The notes below the pieces were generated by a model that had not been told where the DNA came from, ran no database searches, and saw only the letters and a program-made list of their open reading frames with translations. A DNA stretch of 40,696 nucleotides from Euryarchaeota archaeon UBA130. GTDB taxonomy: Archaea; Thermoplasmatota; Poseidoniia; Poseidoniales; Thalassarchaeaceae. Positions within the stretch are counted from its first letter, which is position 1. Each line of letters opens with the position of its first letter. Shown in pieces: positions 35,118-40,696 of this stretch. Location: assembly GCA_002505775.1 (NCBI GenBank), contig DAVY01000021.1, positions 47,123 to 87,818 on the forward strand, read 5' to 3'. The translations under genes were made by a program, and so were the position numbers.

Positions 35118-36008
35118 ATGTCAAATCAGTTAACCAAGCCAGTAAAAGGGAGATATGCATTGCGAATCGTGATGAAGGGAGTCGCGACGGTTAGAGCAGT
35201 CAGTTTACTAGCAGTTGTTGCAATCGCATTGGGGTTGTGGATGTCATATGGGTTTGTTCAGGACTCAGATGCGGTTAATCAGGACGAAATGGAATCAAGT
35301 TTTGCCACAATCGAGAATGACGCGGCTCCCTCCGACCAGGGAATGGATCTAGAAGATGAAAACAAAGAGAACCATGATGGCAGTAACAGGGAGCTATCAA
35401 ACGGCTTGATAATCAGTGGCTTGGGAACTTTTGGCTCAATTCTCCTAGGGTCAGTTCTACTGGAGTTCGTCAGGGTAATTGTATTGATGGCTCTACTGAC
35501 TCCATTATTGTCTAGACTTAGGGGAACCAGAGAAGACCTACTCACAAGAGGTAGAATAATGGGTTATCTTGAAGCCAATGCAGGAATTCATTTCTCAGCA
35601 TTGAGGGATGCCCTGGGGTTGGCCAACGGCGTTACAGCCTACCATTTGCAAGTTTTAGAAGCAAGACAAGATGTTTACTCTTGGAGGGATGGAAAATTGA
35701 GACGTTATGCTCCTTCTGGAATCTCTAAGTCTGAATTAGGACGAATAAAGAGTCCGATAATTGGAACTAGGCTAGCCATCCTTGAGGTACTCGCAGACTC
35801 AGGTACGCTCGGAGTTTCCGGTAGCGAGATCAGAAAGAAAACTATGATTTCAAGACAGCTCCTCAGCCATCATCTGGCTGAATTGAGGAAATCCGATATC
35901 ATTGAGCCCGCGTCAGAGGGGAAGAGGCCGAATTGGAAGCTCTCCTCTAAGGGACTGCAGTCATTGGAGACCTCGAAGAAGCTCTCTATCATCGAGTCTT
36001 CAGCCTGA
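35118..36008 (+). CDS. membrane-bound transcription regulator with two winged helices
   Basis: From ATG 35118 this 296-residue protein has a transmembrane helix at about 24-45, an acidic loop of about 50 residues (46-95), a second helix at about 96-132 and then two winged-helix domains on the same side. Domain one is at about 140-200, with HFSALRDALGLANGVTAYHLQVLE as its helix-turn-helix. Domain two is at about 212-282, with ISRQLLSHHLAELRKSDII and a wing ending RPNWKLSSKG. With two spans both ends are cytoplasmic and the acidic loop lies outside, a possible sensor. Such one-component membrane regulators are common in archaea; the target is unknown. ATG 35172 is an alternative start. It is divergent from the M29-like gene, and the cold-shock gene follows by 76 bases. 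Confidence 0.78.
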   Translation: MSNQLTKPVKGRYALRIVMKGVATVRAVSLLAVVAIALGLWMSYGFVQDSDAVNQDEMESSFATIENDAAPSDQGMDLEDENKENHDGSNRELSNGLIISGLGTFGSILLGSVLLEFVRVIVLMALLTPLLSRLRGTREDLLTRGRIMGYLEANAGIHFSALRDALGLANGVTAYHLQVLEARQDVYSWRDGKLRRYAPSGISKSELGRIKSPIIGTRLAILEVLADSGTLGVSGSEIRKKTMISRQLLSHHLAELRKSDIIEPASEGKRPNWKLSSKGLQSLETSKKLSIIESSA

Positions 36009-36084
36009 CTGCTGTAACCTAATGGCCCCGATAGAGAACTTCCTTCAGTCCTGTTCAAGTACTATGCCCTGCTGGCGGAAGATA

Positions 36085-36276
36085 ATGGCACTAGGAACAG
36101 TAAAGTGGTTTAACTTCACGAAGGGGTATGGATTTATCGAGCAGGAAGAGGGTGACGATCTATTCGTACACAAGTCCCAAGTCGAGGGACAAATAAGAGA
36201 GGGTGACTCTGTGGAGTTCGAGGTTGGAGAGGGTCCGAAGGGGCCTAACGCAATCAATGTCAAGAAGGTAGAATAG
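36085..36276 (+). CDS. CspA-like cold-shock domain protein
   Basis: This is a 63-residue OB-fold nucleic-acid chaperone. GTVKWFN at 4-10, RNP1 KGYGFIEQ at 13-20 and RNP2 DLFVHKS at 25-31 are all intact, followed by GDSVEFEVGEGPKGPNAINVK. The family binds single-stranded RNA and DNA and melts secondary structure, often under cold or growth transition. It is mainly bacterial, although found in marine group II and some halophilic archaea. The reading frame is open far upstream (to 35902) inside the regulator gene, but the family begins at the ATG at 36085. The gene is on the same strand as the membrane regulator and 76 bases after it. Confidence 0.95.
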   Translation: MALGTVKWFNFTKGYGFIEQEEGDDLFVHKSQVEGQIREGDSVEFEVGEGPKGPNAINVKKVE

Positions 36277-36325
36277 TCATCAACTGCCGTATTTCAGTGC
36301 CTCATTCCTCAATGAAGCATTGATG

Positions 36326-36341
36326 ATGCATGAATGCATGA
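36326..36341 (+). repeat. tandem 8-base repeat ATGCATGA x2 upstream of a TATA box
   Basis: Two perfect copies of ATGCATGA stand head to tail and end where an AATATTAAG box begins. Each copy contains the palindrome ATGCAT. A double site placed directly upstream of the TATA box would occupy the BRE/TFB region and could act as an operator or activator site. Confidence 0.5.
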
Positions 36342-36349
36342 ATATTAAG
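36341..36349 (+). promoter_or_regulatory. candidate TATA box, AATATTAAG
   Basis: The box centre lies 30 bases before the ATG at 36375, which would give a start site within a few bases of that codon. If the downstream lipoprotein is the real target, the transcript would have a leader of about 215 bases. Confidence 0.45.
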
Positions 36350-36374
36350 TCAGAGATTCTGATGTATCTCGTCC

Positions 36375-36593
36375 ATGGACCAGAACTTGGATCTACAGAT
36401 CGCCGCCCTGATCTTTCTAGGCGGCACGCAGAACCTCGTCTCCGGCAGTGATCACGGAGGCGTTGAAACGATGAGTGACGAAGGGGAGGTAGAGGCTGAA
36501 CCGGGCAATACAATAAATCTCATTCCCCAGGATATTTTGTCCAATCATCTTACCATTCCGTTGATATGTGGAACCACATTACGAGTATCATGA
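36375..36593 (+). CDS. possible small protein or leader ORF, unknown
   Basis: This 72-codon frame has no recognisable family. Its first half has mostly G- or C-ending codons (for example GAC CAG AAC, ATC GCC GCC CTG ATC). A candidate TATA box lies 30 bases upstream, and the stop overlaps the ATG of the lipoprotein as ATGA at 36590-36593, a coupling arrangement. Against it, the second half has no coding feel and a 6-bp GC hairpin lies inside. It may be a real small protein, a translated leader or chance. Confidence 0.3.
   Translation: MDQNLDLQIAALIFLGGTQNLVSGSDHGGVETMSDEGEVEAEPGNTINLIPQDILSNHLTIPLICGTTLRVS
36402..36425 (+). other. GC-rich hairpin in the leader of the beta-propeller gene
   Basis: GCCGCC at 36402-36407 pairs perfectly with GGCGGC at 36420-36425 around a 12-base loop. 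It lies 27 bases inside the possible small ORF, and about 165 bases before the lipoprotein start. It could be an RNA structure in the leader; no riboswitch class is recognised. Confidence 0.4.
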
Positions 36594-38965
36594 ACACCAA
36601 GAGATACGTCGCAGTCCTCACACTTATGATGATGATGTGTGCAGGATGTCTAGCCGCATTTGATGACGTGGTGGACGACGTGTTTGACGACACTGTCGAA
36701 TACATAGATGGTGAGTATCCAATGCTAATGCTCCCAGAGAGGGACAGAGGAGAGCCCGGTCTACAGGGATATGAACAGTGCGAGGAGCTTCTGGACGATC
36801 TCAGAAAGGCGACATATGATGAGATGCTAGTGAATCTTGATCAACATTCATACTGGCACTGGTCCGCCGGTCCAGTGTGGGCGTTTACGGATGATGTCGT
36901 TTTTTCTGATGGCGCAGTTCCCGAAGCGACAGACTCCTCCACGGGTACATCTACATACACTGGAGGCCAAAGCCGAGAGGGAGAATTTTCTGGAACGAAC
37001 AACCAAGAGGCGGGCGTCGATGAGGCGGATTTCCTGAAGACCGACGGTTACAACATATACATGCTGAATGGGAATAAGCTAGTAATCATGGGAGTCCCGG
37101 AGTTTGGAGAGGTAACACTGGACTCCAATATCACACTCGAGGGTAATCCTCTGCAGATGATGCTCGAGGGAGACAGACTCGTTATAGCCTCGATGATTTA
37201 CACTTGGAATCTTCCTACCAATCACCCTCTACGTGACTTGCTTATTGATGAGGTGCCATGGGGATATGAAGCCCGTGTAAACAGCCTAGTGAAGTACACG
37301 GTGGTGGATGTGTCCGACAAAACGTCGCCAAGCGTGGATAGAGAGTTGTACTTGGAAGGCAACTATCATACTTCACGATTGGTAGATGGAACTGTTAGAT
37401 CAGTCACTCATCTATGGTCAAATGTCAACGGGATTAGGAATTGGGTGGAGCTCCCCGAGAACTACTGGTCCGAGGAAGGAGAGGCGAAGATCGAGATTTG
37501 GAATCAGAGCGTTACCGAGACTATTGAGCACAATAACGAAATAATCTCGTCCCTAACGTTGTCAGATTTCGCACCCCAGATGTATGAGACTGTCGAATCT
37601 GGGTTGTTTGTTTATCCTGCGAGCTCCCAGGACTGCTCAGAGTACTCAGCGAGCGAATACAGCGCCGGAAGGGGCTTTACGACCATAATGACACTCGATC
37701 TTTTCGGAGATGATTTGGAAATGGAGGTAGATCACATAACATCATCTTGGGCACATGTATATTCCTCGCAGGATATGCTAATACTCGCTGAACCTGCAAA
37801 CGACTGGTGGTGGTTTTGGAGGAATTCGGGTTGGGACGATGCCACCAACATCCACTCCTTCGATATAAGTGAGCCTGGATACACCCAATATATTGGTTCA
37901 GGCAGAGTCGATGGAACAGTCCAAGATCAATTTTCCATCTCAGAGTTCGAGGGATCCGTCAGGATCGCTTCAACTTCTGATGCATGGGCCAGATGGTGGT
38001 TATTAGACGAGGTCGATGAAAACGGAGAGCCAATATGGAATGGCCCCACAAATCAGGTATCAATACTACAACCCAACGAGGAAGGTGAACTTGAGCAAAT
38101 AGGATTCATTGGCTCCATTGCTGAGGGGGAAACGATATGGAGCGCTAGATTTGTCGGAGATAGAGGATATCTGGTAACCTTCGAGAATATAGATCCCCTA
38201 TGGGTTATCGACCTTTCAGATCCCACTAACCCCGTTATTCTAGGGGAGCTTGAAGTTCCAGGGGTCTCAACCTATATCCATCCGGTAAATGAAAATACGT
38301 TGCTCACGATTGGAATCGGACCAGGTGAGGATGGACTAGGTTTAGATTGGTCAACAACGCAAATATCACTCTTCGATATCAGCGATCCAACGAATCCAAC
38401 ACTTGCCGACTCACTCCCTATTTCCCCTGTCAAAGTCGATGAGAACTGTGAGGATGTCAGAGGTTGCGGATGGTCGTGGTCATGGTCTGAGGCTACGTAT
38501 GAGCACAAGGCATTCACTTACTGGGCTCCTGACGATCTTCTCGCAGTTCCTCTTTCCACATACAGGTACTTCTATGATCAGAATGATGGATATGGAGGCT
38601 ATGAGTATGTTTCAATGCTCAAACTGGTCAATGTGGATATAGGCAATCTCAGCTTATCCTTACATGGCGAGGTTGATCACTCGTCATTCTACAACAATGA
38701 TGATTCGGGCACATACTGGTGGTATTCGTACTCCACCGACATTAGGCGTTCGATATTTATGGGTGATTTCTTGTACGCGTTTTCAGCTCTTGGAGTTACG
38801 ATTCACAGCACATCAGATCTCGATCCAATTCAGGAATTGCATATCCCTGGCCATGAATCCCCTTGGCATCTCGAGGAGGAGGTAGAAGAAGAGGAGAATG
38901 AATCTTCATCTGAGGAGCAGACTCATCCATGCAACGAACCCGAAGCAGAGAACTGTGATGATTAG
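36590..38965 (+). CDS. secreted beta-propeller domain protein, probable lipoprotein
   Basis: From ATG 36590 this is a 791-residue protein of the C-terminal beta-propeller family (PF09826-like). Its hallmark is NNQEAGVDEADFLKTDGYNIY, followed by repeated blades such as GNKLVIMGV, WVIDLSDPTNPVILGELEVPG and SLFDISDPTNPTLADSL. The N-terminus MNTKRYVAVLTLMMMMCAGC resembles a lipoprotein signal with Cys at position 20, although the -3 residue is Cys and not Leu, so lipidation is uncertain. Trp-rich and acidic loops are frequent, and the C-terminus is Glu-rich with two Cys. The blades probably form a surface binding platform; no ligand is known. The first eight codons of the longer frame (from 36566) are less likely. 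The stop is 5 bases from the convergent pyrC. Confidence 0.86.
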   Translation: MNTKRYVAVLTLMMMMCAGCLAAFDDVVDDVFDDTVEYIDGEYPMLMLPERDRGEPGLQGYEQCEELLDDLRKATYDEMLVNLDQHSYWHWSAGPVWAFTDDVVFSDGAVPEATDSSTGTSTYTGGQSREGEFSGTNNQEAGVDEADFLKTDGYNIYMLNGNKLVIMGVPEFGEVTLDSNITLEGNPLQMMLEGDRLVIASMIYTWNLPTNHPLRDLLIDEVPWGYEARVNSLVKYTVVDVSDKTSPSVDRELYLEGNYHTSRLVDGTVRSVTHLWSNVNGIRNWVELPENYWSEEGEAKIEIWNQSVTETIEHNNEIISSLTLSDFAPQMYETVESGLFVYPASSQDCSEYSASEYSAGRGFTTIMTLDLFGDDLEMEVDHITSSWAHVYSSQDMLILAEPANDWWWFWRNSGWDDATNIHSFDISEPGYTQYIGSGRVDGTVQDQFSISEFEGSVRIASTSDAWARWWLLDEVDENGEPIWNGPTNQVSILQPNEEGELEQIGFIGSIAEGETIWSARFVGDRGYLVTFENIDPLWVIDLSDPTNPVILGELEVPGVSTYIHPVNENTLLTIGIGPGEDGLGLDWSTTQISLFDISDPTNPTLADSLPISPVKVDENCEDVRGCGWSWSWSEATYEHKAFTYWAPDDLLAVPLSTYRYFYDQNDGYGGYEYVSMLKLVNVDIGNLSLSLHGEVDHSSFYNNDDSGTYWWYSYSTDIRRSIFMGDFLYAFSALGVTIHSTSDLDPIQELHIPGHESPWHLEEEVEEEENESSSEEQTHPCNEPEAENCDD

Positions 38966-38970
38966 GGGTT

Positions 38971-40323
38971 TTATCCGAACCTTAGAGCTCTCCCAACTGA
39001 TCCGGGTCGGGCGACTGGCAGTCCGCGTAGATCCCCTCCCAATTCCCTCTTGTGTACAACCTTACCATCGACGATGGTGTAAATCGGCCAACCGGTAATC
39101 TCCCTTCCTGCATAAGGCGTCCATCCTACCCTCGTCCATGTGTCTGAGTCAGAGATTATCCTCCTTGTATCAAGATCTACGAGGGTTAAATCACCATCAA
39201 AACCTTCGATAAGTGAGCCCTTGTTTTTTATTCCGTAAACTCTAGCTGGGCCTTCGCACATCCATTTGACCACATCAGAGACACTACATTGCTTGTCCAT
39301 GGCATGGGTAAGCATCACGGGAAGGGAGGTCTCTACCCCGGGCATTCCCGCAGGAGCGTTCGGGTATCCTACTGATTTGGATTTTAATGTGTGTGGTGCG
39401 TGATCGGTAACTACACAGTCGATTGTGCCATCCTTTAGCCTCCTCCAAAGAGAATCCTTGTCATCAGTATACCTAATCGGAGGATTCATCAAGGCACGAA
39501 CTCCAAGCTCTTCCACATCATCTTGATCGAAAGTAAGATGTTGGGTACAGACCTCTGTGGTTATTAGGTCGCCTTTGTTCAAGGACAGCCAATCTGCTTC
39601 AGCACCACTGGTAAGGTGAACTATGTGTAGCCTGTGATCATGATCTTTAGCCAGCGCAGAAGCTCTTTTCGTGGCAATTAGTGCACACTCCACATCCCTA
39701 CATTCGGCATGAGCGGCAATATCTTCTCTGTGTTTGAACTGCGGTATTCTGGACTGCAACCTATCTTCATCCTCTGCATGAGTGGCTATGACTCCTCCCG
39801 TGTTGGCAAAAATATTCTCTAGGTGCTTCTGTTCATGAACAAGCAAATCACCAGTACTACTGCCCATGAAGACTTTGATACCACAAACACCGTCCATCCC
39901 TTCAACACTGCGCATCTCCTGAACATTGCTCGAAGTGGCCCCGATGAAAAAACCATGATTCGTAACAGTTTTTCTTGCCGCTAATTGGATCTTGAATTCT
40001 AGCTCTGCTCTACTAGTCGCATTAGGAACAGTATTGGGCATATCAAGAAACGATGTGATTCCCCCAGCGGCAGCGCCTCTGCTCCCACTTTCAAGGTCCT
40101 CCTTCTCAGGATTTCCCGGATCTCGGAAGTGAACGTGTGGATCGATAGCTCCAGGGAGTAGATAAAGTCCAGTAGCATCAATAATCAGCTCTCCGGGATG
40201 ATGATCTAGCCCACCGTTTGGAGCTATAGTTTGGATAATTCCAGATTTGACCCGGAGATCCCCCTCTACAATGCCACTTGGAAGAACCATTGCCGCATTC
40301 CGGATTAGAACGTCCCCGCCCAT
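38971..40323 (-). CDS. pyrC: dihydroorotase
   Basis: Dihydroorotase cyclises carbamoyl aspartate to dihydroorotate in de novo pyrimidine synthesis. From ATG 40323 it has 450 residues. The amidohydrolase metal site is intact: His63 and His65 in DPHVHFRDPG (which also holds the substrate Arg), the carboxylated Lys150 in GIKVFMGSSTG, His182 in ATHAEDE, His236 in HIVHLTSG and Asp307 in TDHAPH. Long Lys-type dihydroorotases of this kind are usual in archaea. The 11 extra residues of the longer frame (GTG 40356) do not match the family. It is convergent with the beta-propeller gene and divergent from the tRNA gene. Confidence 0.94.
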   Translation of the reverse strand: MGGDVLIRNAAMVLPSGIVEGDLRVKSGIIQTIAPNGGLDHHPGELIIDATGLYLLPGAIDPHVHFRDPGNPEKEDLESGSRGAAAGGITSFLDMPNTVPNATSRAELEFKIQLAARKTVTNHGFFIGATSSNVQEMRSVEGMDGVCGIKVFMGSSTGDLLVHEQKHLENIFANTGGVIATHAEDEDRLQSRIPQFKHREDIAAHAECRDVECALIATKRASALAKDHDHRLHIVHLTSGAEADWLSLNKGDLITTEVCTQHLTFDQDDVEELGVRALMNPPIRYTDDKDSLWRRLKDGTIDCVVTDHAPHTLKSKSVGYPNAPAGMPGVETSLPVMLTHAMDKQCSVSDVVKWMCEGPARVYGIKNKGSLIEGFDGDLTLVDLDTRRIISDSDTWTRVGWTPYAGREITGWPIYTIVDGKVVHKRELGGDLRGLPVARPGSVGRALRFG

Positions 40324-40397
40324 GGTGCCACTGGTGCTTGGCGTGTATTCTAGCACATCACCATTGCCATAATATGCGGGAAAAGAATTGAGGTTGT

Positions 40398-40406
40398 GTT
40401 CATATA
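40398..40406 (+). promoter_or_regulatory. TATA-type promoter of the initiator tRNA gene
   Basis: GTTCATATA stands about 25 bases before the tRNA 5' end at 40428, the standard archaeal distance. The same nine bases recur at 40599-40607 before the last gene. Confidence 0.65.
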
Positions 40407-40427
40407 TGGCAAATGCGCCGGGAACAC

Positions 40428-40505
40428 AACGGGTTGGAGTAGTCAGGTTATCTCGTCGGGCTCATAACCCGGAGATCGGTGGTTCAAATCCACCACCCGT
40501 TACCA
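40428..40505 (+). tRNA. initiator tRNA-Met (CAT) with encoded CCA
   Basis: The acceptor arms are AACGGGT and ACCCGTT, closing with A1:U72, and the discriminator is A at 40502 with CCA encoded at 40503-40505. The anticodon arm TCGGG-CTCATAA-CCCGG gives a CAT anticodon and three consecutive G:C pairs (29-31 with 39-41), the classic initiator mark. The D arm has GG at the usual place and one T-T mismatch at its top. The T arm is GGTGG-TTCAAAT-CCACC. A1:U72 plus the three G:C pairs separate it from elongator tRNA-Met and from tRNA-Ile(CAT). No intron is present. Mature body length is 75 bases without CCA. Confidence 0.95.
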
Positions 40506-40520
40506 ATAGTAAATCTAAAC

Positions 40521-40574
40521 TGAAAGTGAAAAAACGTGTTACTGAATAGAATTTTTACAAAATATTCACTTTCA
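40521..40574. repeat. 10-base inverted repeat downstream of the tRNA
   Basis: TGAAAGTGAA at 40521-40530 is the exact inverse complement of TTCACTTTCA at 40565-40574, with 34 AT-rich bases between. The loop is too long for an efficient intrinsic terminator hairpin. It may be a protein-binding pair of sites before the next promoter, or part of the tRNA trailer. Confidence 0.5.
40552..40556 (+). terminator. oligo-T terminator candidate for the tRNA
   Basis: A run of five T residues lies 47 bases after the CCA. Archaeal RNA polymerase terminates at T-runs without a strict hairpin requirement; five is near the minimum. Confidence 0.35.
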
Positions 40575-40598
40575 AAATACAGATGCACCCCATCGTTT

Positions 40599-40607
40599 GT
40601 TCATATA
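40599..40607 (+). promoter_or_regulatory. TATA-type promoter of the last, truncated gene
   Basis: GTTCATATA, identical to the tRNA promoter box, would place the start site near 40627-40630. That leaves a leader of roughly 16 bases holding an AGGTGAGG ribosome-binding site (40635-40642) before ATG 40645. Confidence 0.5.
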
Positions 40608-40644
40608 CCTCCGTGTACCGGTAGGGTTCATACAAGGTGAGGAT

Positions 40645-40696
40645 ATGGACGAAAAGACAGCAAGTGAGAAACTCGATGAAGAGGAAGTGGTGATTG
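40645..40696 (+). CDS. start of an unknown gene, cut by the window end
   Basis: The 17 visible codons read MDEKTASEKLDEEEVVI, a highly charged acidic N-terminus that does not identify a family. The Shine-Dalgarno AGGTGAGG at 40635-40642 ends 2 bases before the ATG, somewhat close. A TATA-type box lies about 40 bases upstream. The open frame continues past the end of the window. Confidence 0.55.
   Translation, partial: MDEKTASEKLDEEEVVI

Noticed and set aside
35074..35160. N-terminal extension of the M29-like protein to 35160
   Set aside because: The 29 extra residues match nothing in the family and would overlap the divergent regulator's start region; ATG 35073 is preferred.
36316..36362. 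Possible box C/D guide RNA (TGATGA and later CTGA)
   Set aside because: The C box lacks the purine before TGATGA, no internal C'/D' boxes or closing stem are present, and the bases are better explained by the tandem repeat and TATA box.
36280..36513. 77-codon minus-strand frame in the leader region
   Set aside because: It is Arg- and Ser-rich, has no promoter on the minus strand and runs against the plus-strand signals described there.
1..40696. CRISPR arrays, insertion sequences, integrases or attachment sites
   Set aside because: No regularly spaced direct repeats, transposase motifs or integrase motifs were seen, and the tRNA gene has no partial copy nearby within the window.

Overview
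The window is dense, mostly protein-coding DNA from an archaeon. The archaeal evidence is direct: two enzymes of the archaeal wyosine pathway (Taw1 and Taw2), an initiator tRNA-Met with the archaeal/eukaryotic A1:U72 pair and an encoded CCA, TATA-type promoters with leaderless or near-leaderless starts, and a DPM1-like glycosyltransferase. Mixed in are genes usually found in bacteria: uvrC, msrA, an Orn-type oligoribonuclease, an AlkB-type membrane monooxygenase and a CspA-like cold-shock protein. This mixture, the moderate GC content and the many large secreted proteins fit a mesophilic marine Thermoplasmatota archaeon, most likely Poseidoniales (Marine Group II). That placement is inference; there is no rRNA gene here to test it.

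Layout. (1) 38-5334, plus strand: a MacB/LolCDE-like ABC exporter locus with two ATPases around one large permease. The permease carries an N-terminal DUF805 domain and the second ATPase carries a C-terminal zinc ribbon. (2) 5325-8070, minus strand: a small membrane protein, two YbjQ/UPF0145-type proteins and Taw1. (3) 8171-12552, plus strand: IMP dehydrogenase, MsrA, an AlkB-like di-iron membrane oxygenase and two unknown membrane proteins, closely packed or overlapping. (4) 12535-16024: an MFS exporter on minus, Orn on plus, then Taw2 and a JAMM-motif protein overlapping on minus. (5) 16066-24970: a large exported unknown protein, UvrC, a winged-helix STAND-type ATPase divergent from UvrC, and a membrane-anchored subtilisin. 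(6) 24967-30196: two tandem stand-alone Lrp/AsnC effector domains and a 1550-residue surface protein made of a beta-helix plus PKD-like repeats. (7) 30268-33431: GT2 and GT4 glycosyltransferases and an AI-2E family transporter. (8) 33423-36276: a thiamine-pyrophosphokinase-like protein, a degenerate M29-peptidase-like protein, a membrane-bound double winged-helix regulator and a cold-shock protein. (9) 36277-40696: a regulatory-looking stretch, a beta-propeller lipoprotein, dihydroorotase, initiator tRNA-Met and the start of one more gene.

Themes. The cell-envelope load is heavy: an exporter, four large secreted or anchored proteins, two glycosyltransferases and several small membrane proteins. 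Core metabolism appears as guaB, pyrC and a thiamine-related gene, and tRNA position-37 modification as taw1 and taw2. Seven of the eight convergent gene pairs overlap or are separated by at most 5 bases. I saw no CRISPR array, insertion sequence, prophage or integrase. The least explained items are the STAND/uvrC divergon, the JAMM protein beside taw2, the AlkB-like oxygenase cluster, the DUF805-permease fusion and the 36277-36589 interval.
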